Positions 25,289 through 33,558 of a DNA stretch of 64,000 bases are shown piece after piece. Within the stretch, counting starts at the first letter, position 1. The number at the start of each line of letters is the position of its first letter. Under the pieces are notes generated by a model, which saw only the letters and a program-made list of their open reading frames with translations, was not told where the DNA came from and did not search any database. A program made the position numbers and the translations under genes. This DNA is from Mucilaginibacter sp. SJ (GTDB taxonomy: Bacteria > Bacteroidota > Bacteroidia > Sphingobacteriales > Sphingobacteriaceae). Location of the stretch: contig NZ_CP118631.1 in NCBI RefSeq assembly GCF_028993635.1, positions 2,108,001 through 2,172,000 of the forward strand, read 5' to 3'.

Positions 25289-26548
25289 ATGACCGATGAA
25301 GAAATAATCACCGACATTCCATTTAAAGAACCGGAAGGTTTTCACTGTTCTGTCCTGTTCAAACAAAATTATCTCTCAACCGCGCATGTGGTAATTAACC
25401 AGGGAGGCACCAGCAGCGGTAAAACATTTGCCATTGAGCAGGCGCTGTTTTGCCTTGCCTGCGAAAACCCCAAACAGGTGATCACCATAGTTGGACAGGA
25501 TATCCCTAACCTTAAAGCAGGCGCCCTGCGCGATGCTCTAAATATATACAGCTCTTCGCCGGTATTACAGGCAAAAATTAAAAGCTATAATAAAAGCGAC
25601 CGTATTTTCGAGTTTCTCAACGGTAGCATAATTGAGTTTAAAAGCTACGACAACGGACAGGACGCAAAATCCGGAAAGCGCGACTACCTGTTTATCAACG
25701 AAGCCAATGGCCTTACGTGGGATGTATATACAGAATTGGCCCTGCGCACCAAAAAGCGCATTTTTATTGACTATAACCCCAATACCGGCTTTTGGGTACA
25801 TGAGCACTTAATTGGTAAACCGGGGGTACAACTTATAGTGTCCGACCATCGGCATAACCCGTTTTTAGGTCAGGAAGTACGTGATAAAATAGAAGCGTTA
25901 AAAACTGTTGATATTGAACTATGGAAGGTATATGCCCGTGGTTTAACCGGCAAAACAACCGGGCTTATATTTGACAACTGGTATATCTGCGAATCTATCC
26001 CGGCCGATGCCCGTTTGATAGCCCTGGGGTTAGATTTTGGTTTTACTAATGATGAAACCGGATGCATTGAAGTATACCAGCAAAACGGCGAATTGTGGGT
26101 AAACGAGTTACTCTATAAAACAGGCCTCACCAACACAGATATTTCCTCAAAATTAAAAGAGGCCGGTGTAGGTTTTAACCGCGAAATTATTGCAGATAGT
26201 GCAGAGCCCAAATCAATAGAAGAATTAAAACGCCTGGGCTGGCGCATTACGCCTGCAAAAAAAGGTGCCGACAGCGTTAAAAACTCCATTGATATCCTTA
26301 AACGCTACAAAATAAATATAACCCGCAATAGTACAAACCTGCGTAACGAGCTTAATCGTTACAAATGGCGCGTAGATGTAACAGGCAAAACCATCAATGA
26401 ACCGGTTGACTCATGGAACCATTTGATAGATCCCTTAAGATATATCGCCCTTAATAAATTAAAAATAAACAGCACCGGAAAACTCCACTCGCGCCTGCCG
26501 CACAGGCAAAGTATTCAACAGGCAGGGGTATTACACGAGCTGATCTAA
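25289..26548 (+). CDS. Terminase large subunit (DNA-packaging ATPase/nuclease), 419 aa
   Basis: A two-domain TerL. The packaging ATPase has a Walker A GGTSSGKT (about 39-46) and Walker B YLFINEAN (133-140, with Glu138 catalytic), followed by the coupling motif region. The C-terminal RNase-H-like nuclease carries LGLDFGFTNDETG (Asp249), IIADSAEPKS and a final Asp near SWNHLIDPLRYI. Length and motifs fit PBSX/Terminase_3-type large subunits. Both catalytic centres look intact, so the packaging motor may still work. Confidence 0.93.
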   Translation: MTDEEIITDIPFKEPEGFHCSVLFKQNYLSTAHVVINQGGTSSGKTFAIEQALFCLACENPKQVITIVGQDIPNLKAGALRDALNIYSSSPVLQAKIKSYNKSDRIFEFLNGSIIEFKSYDNGQDAKSGKRDYLFINEANGLTWDVYTELALRTKKRIFIDYNPNTGFWVHEHLIGKPGVQLIVSDHRHNPFLGQEVRDKIEALKTVDIELWKVYARGLTGKTTGLIFDNWYICESIPADARLIALGLDFGFTNDETGCIEVYQQNGELWVNELLYKTGLTNTDISSKLKEAGVGFNREIIADSAEPKSIEELKRLGWRITPAKKGADSVKNSIDILKRYKINITRNSTNLRNELNRYKWRVDVTGKTINEPVDSWNHLIDPLRYIALNKLKINSTGKLHSRLPHRQSIQQAGVLHELI

Positions 26549-26594
26549 ACATCCATAATCAAAAACCACAAAACCGATACAGGCTTAAATAGAT

Positions 26595-27457
26595 ATGACA
26601 GAACAAATATTAAAAACAACCCAGGGCAAGTTGCGGGTCCGGATACCAACGCAATTAAATGAAGTAACCTTGGGCCAACTAATGGATTTGCAAGCCCGGC
26701 CCGATATAACAGATTTGGAGGCCATCAGCATACTTTCGGGCATACCGGTTACTGAGCTTCATAACATCAAAAACTATGATGATCTGCACCAGTTTGGCGA
26801 TGCCGTGCTTTCTTTATCCCACCAGATTAAACACCTGTACAACAGTAACGAGATCCCCAAAGAGGTAATTTTTATGCTACCCGGGGGCAGCGGGGCACCA
26901 CTCCAAAAAACAAAGGTAAAAGTAATGAAAAACCTTTCGGTTGAGCCTGCCGGCGCATTTATGGCAGCCCGCGATATCATAGCCGAAGAAATAAATACCC
27001 ATATAAAAACCCATGGCGAAGATGATTGGCAGGAACATTTTAATCCTTCATTAAACGCCTGCTGTCAGGTATTGGCGCAATACTTCTATTGCCGGGCAAC
27101 AGGTAAAAAATATGCCGAATATGAGGTAGAGAGCTTTATGGATGAAGTTAAAAAGCTACGGGTAACGGAGGCGCTGCCCATCTCAAAGCATTTTTTTACC
27201 TGTTATCCCAGCTTATCGATGCCGAGAATAAGCTTTTGGCATCGGCTCCTACCGTATTGGAAAAAAGGGCGGGAATCCAGTCGTTCGAAAAATTCAAATA
27301 CATCAACACTGTAAACTCATTAGCAGGCGGCGATATTACCAAATGGGACTTGATCATGAGTATGCCATATGAGCGCTTGCTTACCAAACTGCTGCTTAAC
27401 AAAACCGAAGCTGAATATCAAAAACGATATAGCGAGCTATCTCAAACTACAACTTAA
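26595..27457 (+). CDS. Putative tail-assembly gene read through a -1 frameshift (239-aa and 287-aa products)
   Basis: The zero frame runs 26595-27314 (239 residues) and its last 38 residues look like out-of-frame coding. In the -1 frame from 27197 a clean product continues to 27457 (YLLSQLIDAENKLLASAP...SELSQTTT), giving a 287-residue fusion. The switch would occur at a run of seven T at 27191-27197 (codons CAT TTT TTT ACC), a classic slippery site, followed by a candidate pseudoknot (27210-27244). Many tailed phages make tail chaperones by -1 frameshifting. The gene follows the large terminase by 46 bp. A frameshift mutation or a miscounted T run are the alternatives. Confidence 0.7.
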
Positions 27458-27526
27458 AGCGCCTTATCCCTGCAAGGCTATTAAATACCAAACCACCCCA
27501 ACCCAGGGATCGGGGCCTGAATTATT

Positions 27527-27967
27527 ATGCGTAACCAAATAGAAGCTATTGTACAAACACTTAATGGCAACCCGGCATTTGCCTATGGCACCCAGGCCGA
27601 ACTGAATACCCTTGCAGATGATATCACCTTTCCCTGTGTATTTCTTTACCCCCTTCAGCCTATTGAGGTAAGTCCGCAGGTTAATGGCTCGGTTGAGAAT
27701 ATGTTCACCGTTTATATGGAGTTTCTGTTCAAAACAGATTTTGGACAATTCACGGCCGAAAATGAAACCTACATATCGCAGGCACTGCAAATGGCTAACC
27801 AATTCGTGGTAAAAGCCTCAAAATACAGGGAAGGCGAAGGGCGGTACTTCAGGGTTAAAGCAGGACAAAAAGCCAAATGTGTGCCGGTTTATAACAAGTT
27901 TGATGTTAACACCACCGGTATTGGTTTAACCATAACGTTATCGGCCATGTATTTTGATGTTTTTTAA
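27527..27967 (+). CDS. Putative tail completion/terminator protein, 146 aa
   Basis: A small alpha/beta protein with an opening helix (RNQIEAIVQTLNGNPAF), FPCVFLYPLQ, a strand (FTVYMEFLFKTDF), a helix with ISQALQMANQF and a strand ending ALSAMYFDVF. This is the usual shape and size of minor tail terminator or head-tail connector subunits in tailed phages. It sits between the tail-assembly gene and the first large tail protein. The call rests mainly on position and fold-like pattern. Confidence 0.5.
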   Translation: MRNQIEAIVQTLNGNPAFAYGTQAELNTLADDITFPCVFLYPLQPIEVSPQVNGSVENMFTVYMEFLFKTDFGQFTAENETYISQALQMANQFVVKASKYREGEGRYFRVKAGQKAKCVPVYNKFDVNTTGIGLTITLSAMYFDVF

Positions 27968-27990
27968 ACCCTCATTCTAACTAATAAAAA

Positions 27991-30096
27991 ATGAATATAA
28001 CAGCCACTATTAATGAAACCATCAGCTCAACAACCTACCCCGACCAAAACGGGGGGCAAATTGATCAGGGCGATGTATTCATCAGCATTATTGATGCTGA
28101 TACCGGGCAGCCCACCAATGGCAATAACTGCGAAGTCACCTATCAGCGTAACGAAAACGGGTATACAAGCACCTTCACCGTTATTGTAGCCGGGCAATCA
28201 TTCCCACTTTATTCAGGTATCATCAGGGATTACGAATATAGTCCCCAGGGCGATATGATCCGGAGCAATTATGTATCGTTTAGCATAATTGCTGTCAAAG
28301 CCGGTGACGATCCTTCGCCCAATCCCTCTGTTTGTGATCTGAAGATAAATTACATAGATATCAACAAGATCGAGTCGGCCCCGGGAGCTGCCGACGCTCA
28401 GATTACAGTTAACGCGACCTCAAGTTTTGCATCCATATTGTATAGTATCGATCTGGGTGCAAACTGGCAGGCGTCTCCTGTTTTTACAAACCTAAGCGGA
28501 GGGTTAAAACACATACTTGTAAAAGACAGTAACCCCTTAGGCTGTACAGACACCGCGGAGGTTAGTATTTCAACATCCACCAATCTGTTAACCGGTGATC
28601 CTTCGGTAATGCTCCCCGATGGATATGTATCACGCTGGAGCGCAGCATTCAATCCTATTGTGTTTACCTATCAAAGAAAAGATTTCACGATTAAAAGCAT
28701 AACAGCCGACAGCGAAAAAGGACATGCCAACATCAGTGTTAACGCCAATTTTAAAGATACCAATACAGGGTTGGTTAAAGTTAAGGAAGGGGATAAAATC
28801 TATCTGAAGTCGAACGCTTATAAAGGAGTTTATACCATTGAAAAAGTAACAGGCACCAATAGCATAGTGATTGATACTTCCTTTATAAACGGTGACACAA
28901 CCGGCTTTATCAATATCAACAGCATGTACCCGTATTATGAGCTGCATACCCGCATTACCTATACCGATCCGCTTACCAATACCCTATCCACCATAAAATC
29001 AGTAAACCGGCCGGATAATACCGGCTTAGTAAAAGCGGACCTGTCAAACTTTTTACAGAGCTTGCTGCGCCCGGTCGACAGCAGCGATTACAACCAAGTT
29101 GATTATCGCGATACCAATCTCTGTGCCGCTTATACGGTTGAGTATGCCCATCATTATGATGATGGCTCAAACGAAGGATTTACGAGCAACTTCAGTCAAA
29201 TTCAATATCCGTACTATGTGGTTTACGCGGCCAAACAGCTCGGGGATAAATATGGCGGCAACCTTGCAGCTTATGTACCAAACGTTAACTCACCTGCACA
29301 ATGGATAACAGATTTTAAAGAACCTGCATATTCGGCAGGGTACCCATTCGATATTGGGTTCATCTGCACCGATGAGATGGTCGGTCTCCAACCCTATTGC
29401 CTGCTTACTTTGCTTGATATTAACCGGAACCCGCTACCCGGTGGTTCACAACCCGATTATTTGCAAAATGAGGATGATTCATGGATCCTGAATGAAGATG
29501 GCAGCAAGTTTAGCATCGGTAACCAGACATCTTTTATCATGCCTTTAACAGGTCCTGCCGGCCTGCACCGGCTTATGGTTAATGCAAACTTCCCGGCCGT
29601 GGCCTATTACTTCAATATCCAGATCAGGTATGATGATGAAAACGGTTCGCATTCGTTAACCAAAGCACAAACTGTACGGATAGATGATGCTGTTGATGAT
29701 AATTCAGTATACCTGAGATGGATCGGACTTAGTGGTTCCTGGAATTACTATCGTTTTGTATTTAACCAGGAAATAAGCCTGGATGTTCAAAATGCTGTTA
29801 TCATTAAAAACTTTGTACAAAACTGGCAAACCCAGGAAGGAATTGAAGATGTGATCAGCAAAAGCGCAGGTCAAAAAATGAAGGTTATGGCCGAAGATCT
29901 TTCTGTAAATGATATCCGCGGGCTGCAGTCAATTAAATATTCGCCAAAGGTACAAATGCTGGTAAATAAAAATCCCGTCAGGTGGCAAACCATCGTGATA
30001 AATACCGCCACCTACAGCGAATATGAAACCCGCAACGGACAGGCCCCATTTAGCATAACATTCAATATGCCGTCCATAAATATTCAAAGCCAGTAG
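27991..30096 (+). CDS. Large phage tail/baseplate protein, 701 aa
   Basis: A beta-rich protein with repeated short strands, PKD/fibronectin-like segments (GAADAQITVNATSSFASILY, GGLKHILVKDSNPLGC) in the first half and a long central domain. It belongs to the large tail-tip or baseplate proteins seen next to the tail genes of Bacteroidota prophages; the exact role (distal tail, hub) is not clear. It follows the 146-residue protein by 23 bp and precedes another 682-residue tail protein. Confidence 0.55.
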   Translation: MNITATINETISSTTYPDQNGGQIDQGDVFISIIDADTGQPTNGNNCEVTYQRNENGYTSTFTVIVAGQSFPLYSGIIRDYEYSPQGDMIRSNYVSFSIIAVKAGDDPSPNPSVCDLKINYIDINKIESAPGAADAQITVNATSSFASILYSIDLGANWQASPVFTNLSGGLKHILVKDSNPLGCTDTAEVSISTSTNLLTGDPSVMLPDGYVSRWSAAFNPIVFTYQRKDFTIKSITADSEKGHANISVNANFKDTNTGLVKVKEGDKIYLKSNAYKGVYTIEKVTGTNSIVIDTSFINGDTTGFININSMYPYYELHTRITYTDPLTNTLSTIKSVNRPDNTGLVKADLSNFLQSLLRPVDSSDYNQVDYRDTNLCAAYTVEYAHHYDDGSNEGFTSNFSQIQYPYYVVYAAKQLGDKYGGNLAAYVPNVNSPAQWITDFKEPAYSAGYPFDIGFICTDEMVGLQPYCLLTLLDINRNPLPGGSQPDYLQNEDDSWILNEDGSKFSIGNQTSFIMPLTGPAGLHRLMVNANFPAVAYYFNIQIRYDDENGSHSLTKAQTVRIDDAVDDNSVYLRWIGLSGSWNYYRFVFNQEISLDVQNAVIIKNFVQNWQTQEGIEDVISKSAGQKMKVMAEDLSVNDIRGLQSIKYSPKVQMLVNKNPVRWQTIVINTATYSEYETRNGQAPFSITFNMPSINIQSQ

Positions 30097-30193
30097 CGAG
30101 CTTACTCTTTCCTAAGACTGATGTTATAAATACCATAGTAGTGATCATCAACAAATTAAGCAACACTTCGGAAAATAACATTTATTAAATCTC

Positions 30194-32242
30194 ATGAACC
30201 AGATACAACTTTATATTAATGACCAACCGGTTGATTTAACTGATGATAGCCCTATTGCGCTCACCTTCCAAATCAATAACCTGGCCGAAGTTAAAAACCA
30301 GCAGGGTAACACCAGCAACCAGTTTAAGATCCCGCTAACACAGCGTAACCGTCAAATCTTGGGTTTCCCGGATGATATAGCTTTTACTACTATGCTCCCT
30401 TATGATAATTACCAGGCAAAAATTATTCAGGATGGGGTGGAGATTATTCCTTACGGGCTGGCTGTACTTAACAGCATTGAACAGGATATGGCCAACATCA
30501 CCATACTAAGCGGTAACGTTGATTTTTTTGACGCGTTGGAGGGAAAAATCTATGATATGGGTGATAGCAGCAGCCCAACATCCAATTTGGGTAAAAACCT
30601 GCCATGGCAGGTTTATGACCACCCCTGGAATCTGGATACCATTATCGCCTCACAAAAAAAGACAGATGGCTGGATATGGCCGGTTGTTGATTATGGCTCG
30701 ATAAATGAAGTTGATTTTGATAAACCTTTAGATGTATACACCATGCGCCCCGGTTTTTTCATTAAAACAGCAATCGAGTTAATGATCAAAAACACAGGTT
30801 ATAAAGCAACAGGATCCTTGCTTAAAAATGAGTTATATCCTAAACTTATTTGCCAGTTTGCCAACGACGAGTTTGAACATGGTACCGATTTTCAGCATTC
30901 GGTTGAAGGTTTGAGTAAATCGGCATCGATGTTGTACGTTACAAATAACGAGCTTGTAATTGATGGCGGGCAGTTAGGTATGCACGCCAATGATAATACG
31001 GACAGAACATTACCAATTGGATTTCAGGAATACCACGCAACAGAGCGGGTTAACGGCACAGCAAGCCTGATACTGGATTTGGATATGCATGGCATTGCTA
31101 ATACCGGTGACAATGGATATTTTGAACTCATAATAAACTATCGTGAAGCAAACGGTCATTCAAGCGAAGTGGCAAAGCAAACAATCAACTTTACGGATAA
31201 GGCTTATCCACCAAATACCCGCGAGCGTACAGAACCGGTTAAAAATTTAAAGCTCACATATGATTTTGAACTTAATAAAGGAGATTCCGTTTTCATCACT
31301 TTTCACCTGCACCGTTATAATACCACGGTTTTTATTCACAAAGGTGCTATTTTCAGGTTTGATGTTGACCAAAAACCGATTTTATACGGCCAACAAGTAC
31401 AATGCGAACGTATTTTTCCGGATATAAGTCAGAAAGATTTATTAAAGGATACACTACAGCGTTTCGGCATTGTATGCCAAACAGATAACAGTACCCGCAC
31501 CGTATCCTTTAACTCATTTGCAGATATTGTAGATAACATTCCCATTGCAAGAAACTGGACCGGTAAATGTATTGACCAGGGCAAAACAATTAGCTTCCAG
31601 CTTGGTGGATATGCGCAGGTTAATTACATGAAATACAAGGATGATGATAATGTGCTGCCTAAAAAGTTTGCCGACTCTGAAATTGTAGTTAATGACAAAA
31701 CCTTGCCGGCCAGCGCCGATTTGTTTGAAAGCCAATTTGCCCCTACCCTTAACCGGGCTTTTACCGGCGGAACCATAGCTCAAATCAAAAAGCTCGATCC
31801 TGACAGTGATACCAACGATTTCAGCATCAGCACATCACCAAGGATACTGATTGACCAGAAGTTAAACCTGCTCAATCTTAAAGATTATCCTACGGTAAAA
31901 TTTACCGACGGCGAAAAGACTGTTTGGGTAAATGACGTGGTATCGGTGCCCTATTTTTACAAGCCCGATGGCGAATTTAACCTGTGCTTTAGCGATAAAC
32001 CGGGAGTTAACGGCGCCATGCAGCCAGGTTTAAAAACAAACTATTATCCGCAACTGCAAAAGATACTAACCCAAACCAAAAAGGTAGTCAGATATTTTTT
32101 ATTAACCCCGCGGGATATCCTGGAGTTGGATCTGCTTATTCCAGTTTATCTGGAGCAAGACAGCTGTTATTATTATATCAACAAAATTGATAGCTGGCAT
32201 AAAGGACAGCCTACAAAGGTTGAATTAGTGAAACTTGGATGA
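30194..32242 (+). CDS. Large phage tail/baseplate hub-like protein, 682 aa
   Basis: The N-terminus MNQIQLYINDQPVDLTDDSP and the SNQFKIPLTQRNRQILGF segment are typical of tail-tip proteins of Bacteroidota siphophage-like elements. A middle region has NGTASLILDLDMHG and FELNKGDSVFITFHLHRYN, suggesting beta-sandwich modules; the C-terminal part has many short strands. A baseplate hub or tail-tip role is the best guess. Confidence 0.55.
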   Translation: MNQIQLYINDQPVDLTDDSPIALTFQINNLAEVKNQQGNTSNQFKIPLTQRNRQILGFPDDIAFTTMLPYDNYQAKIIQDGVEIIPYGLAVLNSIEQDMANITILSGNVDFFDALEGKIYDMGDSSSPTSNLGKNLPWQVYDHPWNLDTIIASQKKTDGWIWPVVDYGSINEVDFDKPLDVYTMRPGFFIKTAIELMIKNTGYKATGSLLKNELYPKLICQFANDEFEHGTDFQHSVEGLSKSASMLYVTNNELVIDGGQLGMHANDNTDRTLPIGFQEYHATERVNGTASLILDLDMHGIANTGDNGYFELIINYREANGHSSEVAKQTINFTDKAYPPNTRERTEPVKNLKLTYDFELNKGDSVFITFHLHRYNTTVFIHKGAIFRFDVDQKPILYGQQVQCERIFPDISQKDLLKDTLQRFGIVCQTDNSTRTVSFNSFADIVDNIPIARNWTGKCIDQGKTISFQLGGYAQVNYMKYKDDDNVLPKKFADSEIVVNDKTLPASADLFESQFAPTLNRAFTGGTIAQIKKLDPDSDTNDFSISTSPRILIDQKLNLLNLKDYPTVKFTDGEKTVWVNDVVSVPYFYKPDGEFNLCFSDKPGVNGAMQPGLKTNYYPQLQKILTQTKKVVRYFLLTPRDILELDLLIPVYLEQDSCYYYINKIDSWHKGQPTKVELVKLG

Positions 32243-32380
32243 TCACATTGATGTGGTTAAATCATTTTTAAAGTAAAGTATTGAAATTTTGATATGTGTA
32301 AAAAATATTCAGCCCCAGTATTTGATTTATGCGAACTGTAATTTATATTTACCAAAAAAATTAGCAAAACCTGCGTTATC

Positions 32381-32929
32381 ATGTTTAAAACCGAAGTCCA
32401 ACAACCAAACGATAAAAAAAGCAAAAAGAAAATAATTTGGTTAACAGGCAGCCTTTCAGTTATCATAATACTCGTAGCTACATTTTGGTATAATAAAAGC
32501 TTTTTACATCTCTATTATTTTAATCTTAAGAATAACCATTTTAAAGTTAATGACAAACTATACGCTATTGATCCTTTACTCAATCATTCATTTCATGTAA
32601 CTTTATTTAGAAAAGTTAAACCTATAAACAGCAATTTAAATGGGCGACCTTTTATGGCAAGATGTGGCTGGATAATAAGTGCTGATAGTTTACGTAAATA
32701 TAAAACTGCTTTTATAGGCACTTATACCGGATATGAAATTCAAAGTACGGAAAATATAAATAACGAATATGTTCCTATGCTTTTCTTTTCCATCACAACA
32801 AACAAGAAAACCTTAATAAAAGAGGAATTTAGGAGCAATCCACCGGTTGGATACGAGTTTGAAGATGGCCCACTTTACATATGGGCGATTGATATTACGG
32901 ACAAAGAATCTTCTATTTTTAGGAAATAA
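32381..32929 (+). CDS. Membrane-anchored accessory protein A, 182 aa
   Basis: N-terminal basic stretch, one transmembrane helix (IIWLTGSLSVIIILVATFW), then a 140-residue extracytoplasmic domain. It is homologous to the next protein: both have YFNxKxNHFxxxDKxYA just after the helix and SLxKYxxxFIGTYxGY later. The DNA is markedly AT-rich compared with the flanking tail genes. Position between tail genes and AT bias mark it as an accessory (moron-like) gene rather than a structural one. No family is recognised; superinfection exclusion or another envelope role is a guess. Confidence 0.68.
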   Translation: MFKTEVQQPNDKKSKKKIIWLTGSLSVIIILVATFWYNKSFLHLYYFNLKNNHFKVNDKLYAIDPLLNHSFHVTLFRKVKPINSNLNGRPFMARCGWIISADSLRKYKTAFIGTYTGYEIQSTENINNEYVPMLFFSITTNKKTLIKEEFRSNPPVGYEFEDGPLYIWAIDITDKESSIFRK

Positions 32930-32976
32930 GTCATAAATACCACAGGGTCAAAATCTTTCTAATTAAAAAACTTCCC

Positions 32977-33483
32977 ATGTTGAATAAGAAAAAATATAGC
33001 ATACTTGTTATTACTGCTATTTTAATAATGATAGCGTTTTTTTGTTTTATCAACCGAAAATTGATAATGGCTCATTATTTCAATTACAAGGTTAATCACT
33101 TTAATAAAGGCGATAAGGTTTATGCATATAAATATTTTGTGAGTGATATAACATCGCTCGAATTACCATTAGACCGTTTGATCAAATCAACAACGTCATC
33201 TGATTTTAAGCTCATATCTTCAGGAAATGCGATTGTAAATGATAGCTTAAGTAAATACAGGTCATCATATATAGGCACCTATATTGGCTACAAAATGTTC
33301 CCTGCTGTTTATAAAAACAAGGAAGTAATGTTAAGCGTTTATTCTATAGACCTTAATTGGAAAGTAGTTAAAAAAAACGCCTCGACACAAGAACCCTTAC
33401 CGCCAAACTACATATTTGCAGATAACAATTACTATTTAAATTGGAACAAGTGTGTTGATAAAGAACTAAATAAATTCAACTAA
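32977..33483 (+). CDS. Membrane-anchored accessory protein B, 168 aa
   Basis: Homologue of the preceding protein: N-terminal helix (ILVITAILIMIAFFCFIN), YFNYKVNHFNKGDKVYAY and SLSKYRSSYIGTYIGY. The two are diverged but share order and length. The gene is AT-rich and separated from its partner by 47 bp. Duplication of a moron suggests selected diversity, but the function is unknown. Confidence 0.66.
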   Translation: MLNKKKYSILVITAILIMIAFFCFINRKLIMAHYFNYKVNHFNKGDKVYAYKYFVSDITSLELPLDRLIKSTTSSDFKLISSGNAIVNDSLSKYRSSYIGTYIGYKMFPAVYKNKEVMLSVYSIDLNWKVVKKNASTQEPLPPNYIFADNNYYLNWNKCVDKELNKFN

Positions 33484-33558
33484 GCTCTGCGCAATTAATA
33501 TTGACTGGTATTAATCGCACGATTCAATTATGCCAAATAGCATTTAAAACATAAAAAT

